From the NCBI GenBank assembly GCA_002717505.1, contig PBEB01000016.1, positions 1-64,000 on the forward strand: DNA of 64,000 nucleotides, written 5' to 3'. The notes below the pieces were generated by a model. It was not told the origin of the DNA. It did not search any database and saw nothing but the letters and a program-made list of their open reading frames with translations. A program made the position numbers and the translations under genes. Below are positions 35,554 to 43,660 of this stretch, piece by piece. Origin of the DNA: Leptospiraceae bacterium (GTDB lineage Bacteria > Spirochaetota > Leptospiria > Leptospirales > Leptonemataceae). Numbering within the stretch: position 1 is the first letter of the stretch; each line of letters opens with the position of its first letter.

Positions 35554-37161
35554 TCAGAAGATGAAGGTTACGGCAAGATTGAATCGATCAATCTTGTTGT
35601 TGCTACCATTCTTTTCTTCTATGTCTGCTGTGAGGTTGGATTTGGAATCCCAGCTTTCGTAGTCTGCTTTGATGGCAACATTGGGATGCGGAAAGTAGGC
35701 CAGGCCGTAGGTAATGATGCGACGGTCCAGTGTTCGGTCTGCCGTGCCCTGAACTCCATATAGTTCTGCACCGGCTTTCGAATTGGAAATGACGCCTACA
35801 TTCTGGTTGCTGGCTACCTCGAACAGTCCGCCTGAATTACTGGCCACTGAATCCTGAATATCTTCCAGTCCGCCCTGGTATCGTCGGACGGTCTCTTTCT
35901 GCGTATTGACGTATTCGTTACGCACAATGGCCATCAGTCGGTGACTGGTATCGAAGAAACTAAGGATATCATAGCCCAGTTCCACATAACCGCCTTCTAC
36001 AACCACGCCAACATTGTTGCCTGTATTCGCATTGATTGCTCTGGCTGTTTCTTCGTCCATCCAGCCTCGTGCGAAAAGTCCCTGCAGATGGAATGGACCT
36101 GTCTGATAACGGATATGACCTTCAGCTAGATGAAATCGGGCTCGCTCCTGCCGGCCAGCTCGAAATTCTCTCTGGGCATCTGATTTCAGGATAGGATCTG
36201 TAATTCCCAGGTTATCAAAATCCAGGCGACTCATGAAATTGACCTGCTGAATCTCATCCTGTCCTGATCCGCCATAATAGTAGGATCCACCTACCATAAG
36301 GCCGGCCAGAGGAAAAACATCCAGGGATGCAACGTAGGCAAGGTCTTCGCTCTTTACTTCACTACCTTTGGTTCGTCCACCGCGAATCCAGCTACTGCCT
36401 GAGAATCCGCTTCCTTTCATACCGGTGAGAACTCCCAGTTTGTATCGCAGCAGTCCTTCCAGAGGTTCTCCATGGATCAAGATTCCAATATCTCTCCATG
36501 TGCTGGGTATAATGCTGCTCTCGGTCTGAGGTCTTTCCACTGTGTAGAAAGTAGTGGGCTCATGCATGTAGTTAGTGATTCCCATAGGGACCAGTTGCAA
36601 TCCCGCAGCAACTTGAAACCAATTGGCAAACTTAAAATCCAGGTAAGCAAACTCGACGAACACTTCTGCTTCATTGAAGCTTTTGCTACTGGAACTGGAA
36701 CAGGTGGAATCGGAACACTGGTTTACGGATTCAGTAACAAATCCTGCATGCTCGTATTCAATCTCAGTGTTCAATACAATCCAGTAGTTGAATTTGTATC
36801 CGGCATACAGAATAAAGCGGTGAACGTCCGCCTCATCTGTCTTTACGTCGGAGCGATAATCTCGGAATTTAATCTCACCGTAGCCACCCCAGCTAAGACC
36901 TTCGTCTACATAGTAAACTCCGGATGCTGCAGGACCGAGTCCGCCGTAGGACTTGTACTGCTTGGTAGCACGATTCAGCTTCATTTTCTCGATTTCTTCT
37001 TCGAGAATGCCGATCCGCTCGGAATTGTTGCTGCGTCTTTCCCGATCTACCTGTCTTTCCTCATCGGGTTGCTCCGCAATGAGAGCTGATGACAGGGTGC
37101 CCAATGTAGCGATGAGTAGGATGCGACTAATAATAGTAAAAACTCTCAATCTGTCTTTCAT
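35554..37161 (-). CDS. Outer-membrane porin-like beta-barrel protein
   Basis: 535 aa. A cleavable signal (ending near ALIAEQ) is followed by a charged coiled-coil stretch (SERIGILEEEIEKMKLN, about 47-63) and a long run of alternating amphipathic strands typical of phosphate/oligo-type porins, for example GYGEIKFRDYRSD, NYWIVLNTEIEYEH and VAAGLQLVPMG. It ends in the aromatic VTFIF needed for outer-membrane assembly. Start has an ideal GAGGAA site five bases upstream. A Fur-like operator lies 78 bp before the start, so control by iron or another metal is likely; substrate unknown. Confidence 0.85.
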   Translation of the reverse strand: MKDRLRVFTIISRILLIATLGTLSSALIAEQPDEERQVDRERRSNNSERIGILEEEIEKMKLNRATKQYKSYGGLGPAASGVYYVDEGLSWGGYGEIKFRDYRSDVKTDEADVHRFILYAGYKFNYWIVLNTEIEYEHAGFVTESVNQCSDSTCSSSSSKSFNEAEVFVEFAYLDFKFANWFQVAAGLQLVPMGITNYMHEPTTFYTVERPQTESSIIPSTWRDIGILIHGEPLEGLLRYKLGVLTGMKGSGFSGSSWIRGGRTKGSEVKSEDLAYVASLDVFPLAGLMVGGSYYYGGSGQDEIQQVNFMSRLDFDNLGITDPILKSDAQREFRAGRQERARFHLAEGHIRYQTGPFHLQGLFARGWMDEETARAINANTGNNVGVVVEGGYVELGYDILSFFDTSHRLMAIVRNEYVNTQKETVRRYQGGLEDIQDSVASNSGGLFEVASNQNVGVISNSKAGAELYGVQGTADRTLDRRIITYGLAYFPHPNVAIKADYESWDSKSNLTADIEEKNGSNNKIDRFNLAVTFIF

Positions 37162-37238
37162 GGTTCCTCAAATAATTGGCGCTAACGCCCAAGTTTGAGA
37201 TCGAGAATCAGAATCGGACGCAGGGGGTCAATAAAAAA

Positions 37239-37253
37239 TGAGAATCAGTCTCA
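37239..37253. promoter_or_regulatory. Fur-box-like operator upstream of the porin
   Basis: TGAGAATCAGTCTCA is a 7-1-7 style inverted repeat that matches 12 of 15 positions of TGATAATCATTATCA. It lies next to a TTGACC (minus strand) that could be a -35 element. GAGAATCA recurs at 37203-37210. Fur-family assignment is inferred from the pattern alone. Confidence 0.5.
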
Positions 37254-37261
37254 TGCTCAGA

Positions 37262-37525
37262 GAGCAGGAAAGGAGAATTGGCCCAGGGGTTACCGGGTAC
37301 AGGAACTCCTGGGGCTGTAGCGGATTTCGGAATGGACCCTGGACTGGGCCAGGGGGCAGGCATCTGTCCGGCGCCTGAGCAGGCTCAGCAGGGACCCGGC
37401 CGAACTTCGGCCCTTACGATAATGTTAATTGAAGGCTGCAATGGTTTGTATCATCCGTTACTGCTCTAAAGCTCGGTGCATACGGATTGTGGATGCGATC
37501 AAATCCCCTGAATCCGAACTGACTC
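37262..37525. other. GC-rich hairpin-forming gap between porin and ArsC-like gene
   Basis: Several short inverted repeats lie here: CCTGG/CCAGG, CTGAGC/CTCAG, and GGCCGAA-C-TTCGGCC (37398-37412). An open frame of 63 codons crosses the area but is Gly/Pro-rich and has no Shine-Dalgarno, so I do not call it. It may be a structured leader of the ArsC-like gene or a small RNA; I recognise no known riboswitch. Confidence 0.3.
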
Positions 37526-37858
37526 ATGAGTCTTCAGATTTTTGGCACCCGGAAATGCAAATCTTCGCGCAAGGCGGAAATGTTCTTCAAAGAGCGAAGA
37601 GTGAGCTACCATTTTATAAACATCGAAGAAAAGCCCATGAGTCGCGGGGAATTGGAATCGGTAATCAGAAATATTGCGGCGGAAGAACTGGTGGATCCAG
37701 AAAGCAAAGAGTACAAAAAGCAGCAGCTCCAGTATATACAGTTCGATCCATTGAGCAAGCTAATGGAATTTCCCCTTCTGTTGAAGACTCCGGTGGTGCG
37801 AACCAGGGACCGCGCTACATGCGGTTACGATCCAGAAGGCTGGAAGTCATTTCTCTAA
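37526..37858 (+). CDS. ArsC/Spx-like thioredoxin-fold protein
   Basis: 110 aa. The N-terminal strand and loop FGTRKCKSSRKAEMFF place a Cys (Cys11) at the ArsC/Spx/YffB active site, in a CxxS setting, and FINIEEKP, FPLLLKTPVVR and DPEGWKSFL follow the family pattern. The Arg in TPVVRTRD fits the cis-Pro loop. True arsenate reductases have CX5R or three Cys; here the redox partner is unclear, so it may be a Spx-type regulator or glutaredoxin-dependent reductase. No strong Shine-Dalgarno. Confidence 0.8.
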   Translation: MSLQIFGTRKCKSSRKAEMFFKERRVSYHFINIEEKPMSRGELESVIRNIAAEELVDPESKEYKKQQLQYIQFDPLSKLMEFPLLLKTPVVRTRDRATCGYDPEGWKSFL

Positions 37859-37977
37859 TTTTTCTCATCGTCAGGTCCGTAAAGACTTGAACCTGAATAA
37901 GGTTTATGCCACATTAACGACGAAGAAAGCGGCGCCGGTAATGGTATTCGCGCAAACATGAGAGGAAAGGAGTTTGT

Positions 37978-38568
37978 ATGAGCAGATTTAAGAAATGGAT
38001 AGCAGGTCTGGCTGTAGCCAGTATTGTCCCTCTGGCATTCGGTGGATGTTACGGTCACTTTCCGATGGTTCGAACCATTTATAAATTCAATGGTTCAGTA
38101 ACTGTTGGAGGTCCCAAGATTAATGGTGTTGTTCAGAGCATTTTGATGATTATCCTGGCAGTGGTTCCGGTCTACGGAATTTCCATGCTTCTGGATCTGA
38201 TCGTATTCAACCTGATCGAGTTCTGGAGTGGTCGTCCGGTATTTACTGCTCATGAAGGTCCGGATGGTTCGCGAGTGACTATGAAGAGTCTGGATGAGAA
38301 TACTCTGGAAATCAAGATAGAGAAGGATGGTAATAGCGATACCTACTATGCCCTACGAGACAGACCTTCTGAGATATTTGTAATCCGCAACGGTCAGTGG
38401 GTATCTGTGGATGCAAGCTATATGGACGCTGGCGAGCTACGAGCCATTACCATTCGTGAAGGCGATAAAGTAATCGCTTCTGGCATGCAATGGAAAGAAG
38501 AAGCCATCAAAGCGGAGAATCGTCTGAACATGATTCAAGCGGAGATGGAGCTACAGGCTACCAGATAA
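37978..38568 (+). CDS. DUF3332 family lipoprotein
   Basis: 196 aa. Leader ends in LAFGGCYG, where the cysteine begins a CYGHFP motif typical of DUF3332. A membrane helix (SILMIILAVVPVYGISMLLDLIV) followed by NLIEFWSGRP completes the signature; the C-terminal half is soluble and charged. Function is unknown. A strong Shine-Dalgarno (AGGAAAGGAG) precedes the ATG, and a perfect terminator ends the transcript, so it is probably a single-gene unit with high expression. Confidence 0.85.
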   Translation: MSRFKKWIAGLAVASIVPLAFGGCYGHFPMVRTIYKFNGSVTVGGPKINGVVQSILMIILAVVPVYGISMLLDLIVFNLIEFWSGRPVFTAHEGPDGSRVTMKSLDENTLEIKIEKDGNSDTYYALRDRPSEIFVIRNGQWVSVDASYMDAGELRAITIREGDKVIASGMQWKEEAIKAENRLNMIQAEMELQATR

Positions 38569-38574
38569 TTCTAC

Positions 38575-38606
38575 CGCTGCTTCGGTTCGCCGAAGCAGCG
38601 TTTCTG
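38575..38606 (+). terminator. Rho-independent terminator with UUCG loop
   Basis: An 11-bp stem, CGCTGCTTCGG with CCGAAGCAGCG, closed by TTCG and followed by TTTCTGATTT, starts six bases after the DUF3332 stop. Confidence 0.88.
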
Positions 38607-38651
38607 ATTTGGCACAACCTGTATCGAGAATCCATCATTCAGACGCATGGT

Positions 38652-38831
38652 TCACGTTGCTTCTATATGATTTTGTAGCAGGTACTTTTTCAGGAGCTCT
38701 GCTTTCTTTCCATTGAAGCGATAGGCTTCCTTCTTTCTAAAGACAACCAGTACATCGCCATTTTCTTCTATCTGAACTCTGCGAGCTCGCTTGATATTCA
38801 GATAGGTGTTTTCCAGTTTCAAAAACTTCAT
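38652..38831 (-). CDS. Small hypothetical protein, 59 aa
   Basis: Found by translating the 336-bp gap between the DUF3332 and membrane-protein genes. ATG at 38831, TGA ending at 38652. The product starts MKFLKLENTYLNIKR, continues with VQIEENGDVLVVFRKKEAY and ends LLQNHIEAT; it has a strand-turn-strand pattern and many Lys/Glu, as a real small basic protein would. No membrane segment. Not recognised. Shine-Dalgarno is weak (GAG about ten bases upstream). It lies opposite to its neighbours. Confidence 0.55.
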   Translation of the reverse strand: MKFLKLENTYLNIKRARRVQIEENGDVLVVFRKKEAYRFNGKKAELLKKYLLQNHIEAT

Positions 38832-38910
38832 TCTACAACTCGTATTTCACTTGTTCTCCGCCCAGGCTGATGGCTGAATACGATATGGCAATACAAATCC
38901 TGGGGTGTTC

Positions 38911-39597
38911 ATGTATCGTTCGATTCTAATTCTCACTGGCGTCTTCGCTGCCTTATGCGCAGGCACTCTGCTTCTGCCCTTGCCGGTGGGATGGCAGTTT
39001 TTGATTCTTGTGCTGCTTTTCGCTGCATTGTTTGGAAGCTTTTCATTTCGGCACAGAACAGAATGGCCGGAGCTCTGGAGGGTCTGGCTTTTTTCCACGT
39101 TGGTAAGTTTTTTCCAGGTATTTCCAGACTGGTTTCTTTCTGCTGTGCTGGAGGTCTTGATCTTTCCGGAGGATGGTCTCTTTAAGTTCGGAACGGTAAG
39201 TGGCTATATGGCCGGACTCTGGGCAATACCTTTCTTTTATATTCTGCTGGGCACTCGGTTGTATCAATCCAGCTACTCATCCAGTCAATGGCTGGCCCAT
39301 GGATCGGATTTCAAAGGGGCCCTGGTGGGGGCTGCAATCGCACTATTGATTTTTGGATGCTCGGAGGCCACGCTCTGGATGCTGGGCTCCTGGTACGCTC
39401 AGAACGTTATGGTCATAGGTCACGTGGCGCTCTACGTTCTCATACCGGAGTTCCTGCTGGGATTTTTTCTCTATCAGTACTTTCATGAAAGCCAGAATCG
39501 CGGATGGGCGATTCATCTCTACAATGCGGCCAAGGTCAGCCTTCTTTACACCGGCTGTCTGGCTTTGTCCTATTTACTTCTGGAAAAGGTAGCTTGA
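38911..39597 (+). CDS. Polytopic membrane protein, unknown function
   Basis: About 228 aa with roughly seven hydrophobic segments and almost no loops; charged residues appear mainly at SFRHRTEWPEL and HESQNRGW. A DW motif (VFPDWFLSAVLEVLIFPEDG) and a mid-helix EATLW may be functional. No family recognised. GGGG five bases before ATG 38911 supports that start over GTG 38905. The SDR gene starts about 30 bp downstream, possibly in the same operon. Confidence 0.75.
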   Translation: MYRSILILTGVFAALCAGTLLLPLPVGWQFLILVLLFAALFGSFSFRHRTEWPELWRVWLFSTLVSFFQVFPDWFLSAVLEVLIFPEDGLFKFGTVSGYMAGLWAIPFFYILLGTRLYQSSYSSSQWLAHGSDFKGALVGAAIALLIFGCSEATLWMLGSWYAQNVMVIGHVALYVLIPEFLLGFFLYQYFHESQNRGWAIHLYNAAKVSLLYTGCLALSYLLLEKVA

Positions 39598-39627
39598 CGT
39601 TCTGTGCCCGGACAATGGTTTCAACGA

Positions 39628-40425
39628 ATGGATTGGACTGGTAAGAAGATTCTACTGACAGGAGCTACAGGAGGTTTCGGTTCCAGGCTGGCCCGGCAAC
39701 TGTCACTGCGGGGCGGTACGTTGCTGATGGCAGATCTCAAGGTCAGTCCTGCATTTCTTGAGGAGATCAAGAGCGTCTCCAACGGAGAGATTTATTCCGA
39801 AAACTGCGATCTTTCCACCGAGGCCGGTTGCAAGAAACTGGTCCGATCCACCATAAAGAAGCTGGGACATGTAGACCTGGTAATCCACAATGCAGGGATT
39901 GCGCGAAAAGGTTCCTTTCAGAATGTCCCTCTCGATGAAACAGAGCGTGTAGTTGCTGTAAATCTCCTGGCTCCCATTCGAATTACTCACGGCCTGCATG
40001 ATCGAATCAACCAGAACGGAATGATTGTCCATATTTCTTCGGTGGCCGGAATTCTCGCTCCAGCGGGTCTGGCCTCCTACGTGGTGAGTAAATGGGGGAT
40101 TCGTTCCCTGGGGGATGTCCTGGACCAGGAACTGGCGGGGCGCAACATCCGGGTACTGAACATTCACCCCTTTTTCACAAAAACTGCCATTCTGGATTCT
40201 CCAGGCTATGGCGAGGACAGATCCTCCAGCATCCCTTCCTGGCTGGTGGATGATCCTGATAAGGTTGTGGCCGGAATGGTTCGGGCCATGGAAAAGAGAA
40301 AGAGAAGGTATTTGCCCGGTCTCATGGCCAGGCTTTCCTATTTTGGATCCCGCTGGATGCCCGATGTGATTCATTTCATCAGTCGCCGCCAGGTGGCTCA
40401 AGGTAAGCATCCTATAGCTACCTGA
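39628..40425 (+). CDS. Short-chain dehydrogenase/reductase
   Basis: About 265 aa. TGATGGFG cofactor loop, HNAGIA, catalytic Ser in HISSVAG and YVVSK for Tyr/Lys. The extended C-terminus (RRYLPGLMARLSYFGSRWMPDVIHFI) resembles membrane-associated SDRs acting on lipids or retinol-like substrates. ATG 39628 is chosen because the fold starts at once; an in-frame GTG at 39604 is possible and no Shine-Dalgarno decides. Followed 37 bp later by recC. Confidence 0.85.
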   Translation: MDWTGKKILLTGATGGFGSRLARQLSLRGGTLLMADLKVSPAFLEEIKSVSNGEIYSENCDLSTEAGCKKLVRSTIKKLGHVDLVIHNAGIARKGSFQNVPLDETERVVAVNLLAPIRITHGLHDRINQNGMIVHISSVAGILAPAGLASYVVSKWGIRSLGDVLDQELAGRNIRVLNIHPFFTKTAILDSPGYGEDRSSSIPSWLVDDPDKVVAGMVRAMEKRKRRYLPGLMARLSYFGSRWMPDVIHFISRRQVAQGKHPIAT

Positions 40426-40462
40426 TATTGTCACACATAGGCGGTATTCTGTAGCAGTGAGT

Positions 40463-43400
40463 ATGGAGCTCTACATAGCGGATAGCCTGGAGCGGCTTCT
40501 ACAGAAACTGCAAAGTCAGCTACAGGAGAACCTGGATCCGTTGAAGGCCCCTCGTATCCTGGTGCCGAACCGAAATCTCCGTCGCTGGATGCAGATGCAA
40601 CTGGCTCAGAAGCAGGGGGTTGCCGCGAATCTGAATTTTCAGTATCTGGAGCAGGGAATATCCTCCATTCTGGGTTCTGGCATCCGCCAGAAGCAGGCCT
40701 CCGCCGGACTTCAGCTATGGTCTTTGATCCATGCATTGAAGAACTCCTCCGCGACTTCGGATGATTCTCTCGATGTTTACCGTCGGGCTACTCATCTAAC
40801 TTTTTTATTTCGAGACTATGAGTACCATAGAAATCCCATGATTCGTGGCTGGCAGAAGGAGCTGGAGAGTAGCTGCACAGACTTCGAGCCAGATATCTTT
40901 GCTCTGGAAGAAGAGTTCCCGGTTGAGCAGGAAAACCGCTATCTTAAAGAGCAACGTAACCTTTATCAGCGAACTCTAAGTCAAATCCATAAAGCTGGCT
41001 ATTTATCCTTTTCAGAAATGGCAGGGTTGGCATTGGAATCTGGAGGATTTTCCAGCCAGCCAGTGTACGTATTTGGGCTTTCCAGAATGTCCAGATTACA
41101 CCTATCGCTACTGTTTCGCCTATCGCTGCATTTTCCAGTGCGCATCTTTCTTTTTGATGTATTCGCAGGTTCCATGGATCTTTCGCTACGCGAAGACTGG
41201 CAGAAGATCAATCCTCCGGAGTTTAGTACCAGAAAGGAAGAAAAAACAATGATCGTGGATCATCCCGATCTAAGCGAAAAGGAGTACAGCTTCCAGAGAG
41301 ATGGTCTCGAGCTACTCTATCTATTTCGCCGGGGCCAACAATTCCTTCAGGAAAAGGGAAGTGATCTGTCCTGGTATAGATCTCCGGGAAAAACCACTGC
41401 AGGCATATTGAAACAACTACCGACCAGCGACTCAATACGCATAGTTGAAGCTCCGGGAATGCGTAAGGAAGTTGAATTTATCCATGACGATATATTACTG
41501 AAATTGGCCCGGGACCGGGACCTCAAGCCCGAGGACATAGGCATTCTGGTTCCGACAATGCATCGATATCGGGCCCACTTTGAATATGTCTTCGGCGGCC
41601 GAAAACAATTGCCATTTAATTTAACGGACTTCTCTGCCAGGGAAACCAGTCGCCTGGGAGATGCGTTGCGAACCATACTGAAGTTCGATCAGCCACTGGA
41701 TCGCCGAAATGTCTTTCATTTACTCTCCAATCCTTTGATTCGCAAAAAATGGGGCTTTCAGTCCGATGAATTCCAGTCGCTTCTGGAGAAGATAGATGAG
41801 CTGAATATTTTTCGCGGCAGCGAGGACAGCGTCTTTCCTGTGCACTCATGGAAATATGGCCTGAGGCGTTTGCGGCTATCAGAGATCATGGTGGGGCAGC
41901 AAAAGCCCTTCCAGGGGTATATGCCAGCCGGTCCGGGTATATATGACCCGGACCTCTTCGCTCGACTGTGGGATTTCCTGAGTCAGCTGGAGCGCTTTCG
42001 CAGGGAAATTCGAACATCGCAGGATCCGTTTAACGTTATTCGGGAGCTCATACAGAACTTTATTAGCATCGAGGATCATCGGCAGGAGAGTCGAATTTAT
42101 CTGACTTTGATGGAAGGGCTTCAGGCTGCCCGGGAAGAGAGTCAGAAACCCGGAGCGATGACGGATGCATTGATGGCCCGGGAGTGGGTTCTGGAGTCTC
42201 TTAAGGAAGTAGCCGGTGGCATCGGAGAGTATCTGGTGCAGGGAGTGACGATTTCAGCATTACAGCCCATGCGCCCCATACCATTTCGCTATCTGTACAT
42301 AGCTGGATTGAAGGAGGGGGATTTCCCCGGATTCCCCATGACCCATCCGGAAGATCTTCGCCGCCAATATCGTCTGCCCGGGGATTCCTCCCTTCCGGAC
42401 GGAAATCGATTTCTCTTTCTGGAGGCGCTTACCAGCTGCCAGGAGGGACTGATCCTTAGCTACATTGGTCGGGATCTTGCCCGGGACGATGAATACCAGC
42501 CTTCATCGGTAATCCTGGAATTGGAAGATTTCCTGCCGGATCATTCCCGGGAAAGGTTACCGGCTCTATGGATGTCAGATCAATATCGAAATAGAGCAGT
42601 GCTCGATCCTTTGCATGTTCGAGTTCTCCAGGAGCGCTGGCAACTACCAGAGAAAACCGGCAATCCTGTGGCCGAGGAAGTCCAGGCTGCCGCCCTGTAT
42701 CGCAAGAGCTATAAGCCCCATCAACTGGTTCGCCTGTTTACTGAGCCATTAAGAGCCTTCCTGGAATTCAAGCTCAATGCCTTTCCGTTGCGTCAGGAGG
42801 ATTCCTCGGATGTTTCCGATGAACCCTATCGGTTACTCTTTCAAGAGCGAAAGAATCTGAAATATCTTTTTCTGAGCCTGGCTCCGCATTTCCTGGGGCG
42901 CACATCCGAATACAAAAATCTGCTTGAGAGTTGCTACGAAGACCTGATTGCTCGAGGGGCTGCTCCTGCCGATTTCTTTGCGGACCTGGATTTTCGCTCC
43001 ATCCTTCAAAAGCAACCCTGGACTGCCCTCAAAAATCAGGCCTTCCTCGATCTGGCAGAAAAGGGGCAGTATATATCCTCCCTGAGGCCCGGCATTCCTC
43101 TCCAGGAGTTTATGGAACTGAGTACTCCCTTTACTCATAGAGGACTGGAATTCCATTTTATCATTCCGCATTATTCAGAGCAGGAGCGTTCCTTTTTAGT
43201 GCCGGCTTCCAGCACAGATGCAACGGCCTTGAACATTACCTTTCTTAACATCCTTTTCTTCGCTCTTCATCGAGGTCTGGCTCTGGACCACCGGGTTCAT
43301 TTCCTCAATTTTTCCGGCGAAGGCAAACTGGCCAGCTTTCGCTTAAAGCTCTCTAGAGATGAACTCCTGGAGATGGCTGATTTTCTTTGCGATGAGTTGC

Positions 43401-43660
43401 AGGCCTATGGCCCATTGATGTTCTATGAAGCACTGCAGGAGGGCGAGGAACTCACCGATCATCGCCTGGAAGAATTGCTTCTGGAATCCTGGCAGGAGTT
43501 ACAAGACTCTTCGCATCCAGTGCTGGGGATGGTAATGGAAAAACTCAGTGCACGGCAGCTGATGGATCTTATTTTGCAATCCAGAAATGAATCCAGCGAT
43601 GAGTCCATCCTCCAGCGTCGCGTGGAGATGCGATCCAGAATCGAGGAAGTGTGGCAATGA
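40463..43660 (+). CDS. recC: Exodeoxyribonuclease V subunit gamma (RecC)
   Basis: About 1065 aa. RecC is the inactive-helicase subunit of RecBCD that splits the strands and reads Chi. Recognisable parts: VPNRNLRRWMQMQLAQKQGVAANLNF split here as the N-terminal family signature (VPNRNLRRWM, then GVAANLNFQYL), VYVFGLSRMSRLHLSLLFRL, the AH-type region EDIGILVPTMHRYR and ISALQPMRPIPFRYLYIAGLKEGDFPG broken across two strands of the second domain. Length is close to that of E. coli RecC (1122). ATG 40463 or GTG 40457 may be used. First gene of recC-recB-recD; ATGA overlap with recB. Confidence 0.92.
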   Translation: MELYIADSLERLLQKLQSQLQENLDPLKAPRILVPNRNLRRWMQMQLAQKQGVAANLNFQYLEQGISSILGSGIRQKQASAGLQLWSLIHALKNSSATSDDSLDVYRRATHLTFLFRDYEYHRNPMIRGWQKELESSCTDFEPDIFALEEEFPVEQENRYLKEQRNLYQRTLSQIHKAGYLSFSEMAGLALESGGFSSQPVYVFGLSRMSRLHLSLLFRLSLHFPVRIFLFDVFAGSMDLSLREDWQKINPPEFSTRKEEKTMIVDHPDLSEKEYSFQRDGLELLYLFRRGQQFLQEKGSDLSWYRSPGKTTAGILKQLPTSDSIRIVEAPGMRKEVEFIHDDILLKLARDRDLKPEDIGILVPTMHRYRAHFEYVFGGRKQLPFNLTDFSARETSRLGDALRTILKFDQPLDRRNVFHLLSNPLIRKKWGFQSDEFQSLLEKIDELNIFRGSEDSVFPVHSWKYGLRRLRLSEIMVGQQKPFQGYMPAGPGIYDPDLFARLWDFLSQLERFRREIRTSQDPFNVIRELIQNFISIEDHRQESRIYLTLMEGLQAAREESQKPGAMTDALMAREWVLESLKEVAGGIGEYLVQGVTISALQPMRPIPFRYLYIAGLKEGDFPGFPMTHPEDLRRQYRLPGDSSLPDGNRFLFLEALTSCQEGLILSYIGRDLARDDEYQPSSVILELEDFLPDHSRERLPALWMSDQYRNRAVLDPLHVRVLQERWQLPEKTGNPVAEEVQAAALYRKSYKPHQLVRLFTEPLRAFLEFKLNAFPLRQEDSSDVSDEPYRLLFQERKNLKYLFLSLAPHFLGRTSEYKNLLESCYEDLIARGAAPADFFADLDFRSILQKQPWTALKNQAFLDLAEKGQYISSLRPGIPLQEFMELSTPFTHRGLEFHFIIPHYSEQERSFLVPASSTDATALNITFLNILFFALHRGLALDHRVHFLNFSGEGKLASFRLKLSRDELLEMADFLCDELQAYGPLMFYEALQEGEELTDHRLEELLLESWQELQDSSHPVLGMVMEKLSARQLMDLILQSRNESSDESILQRRVEMRSRIEEVWQ

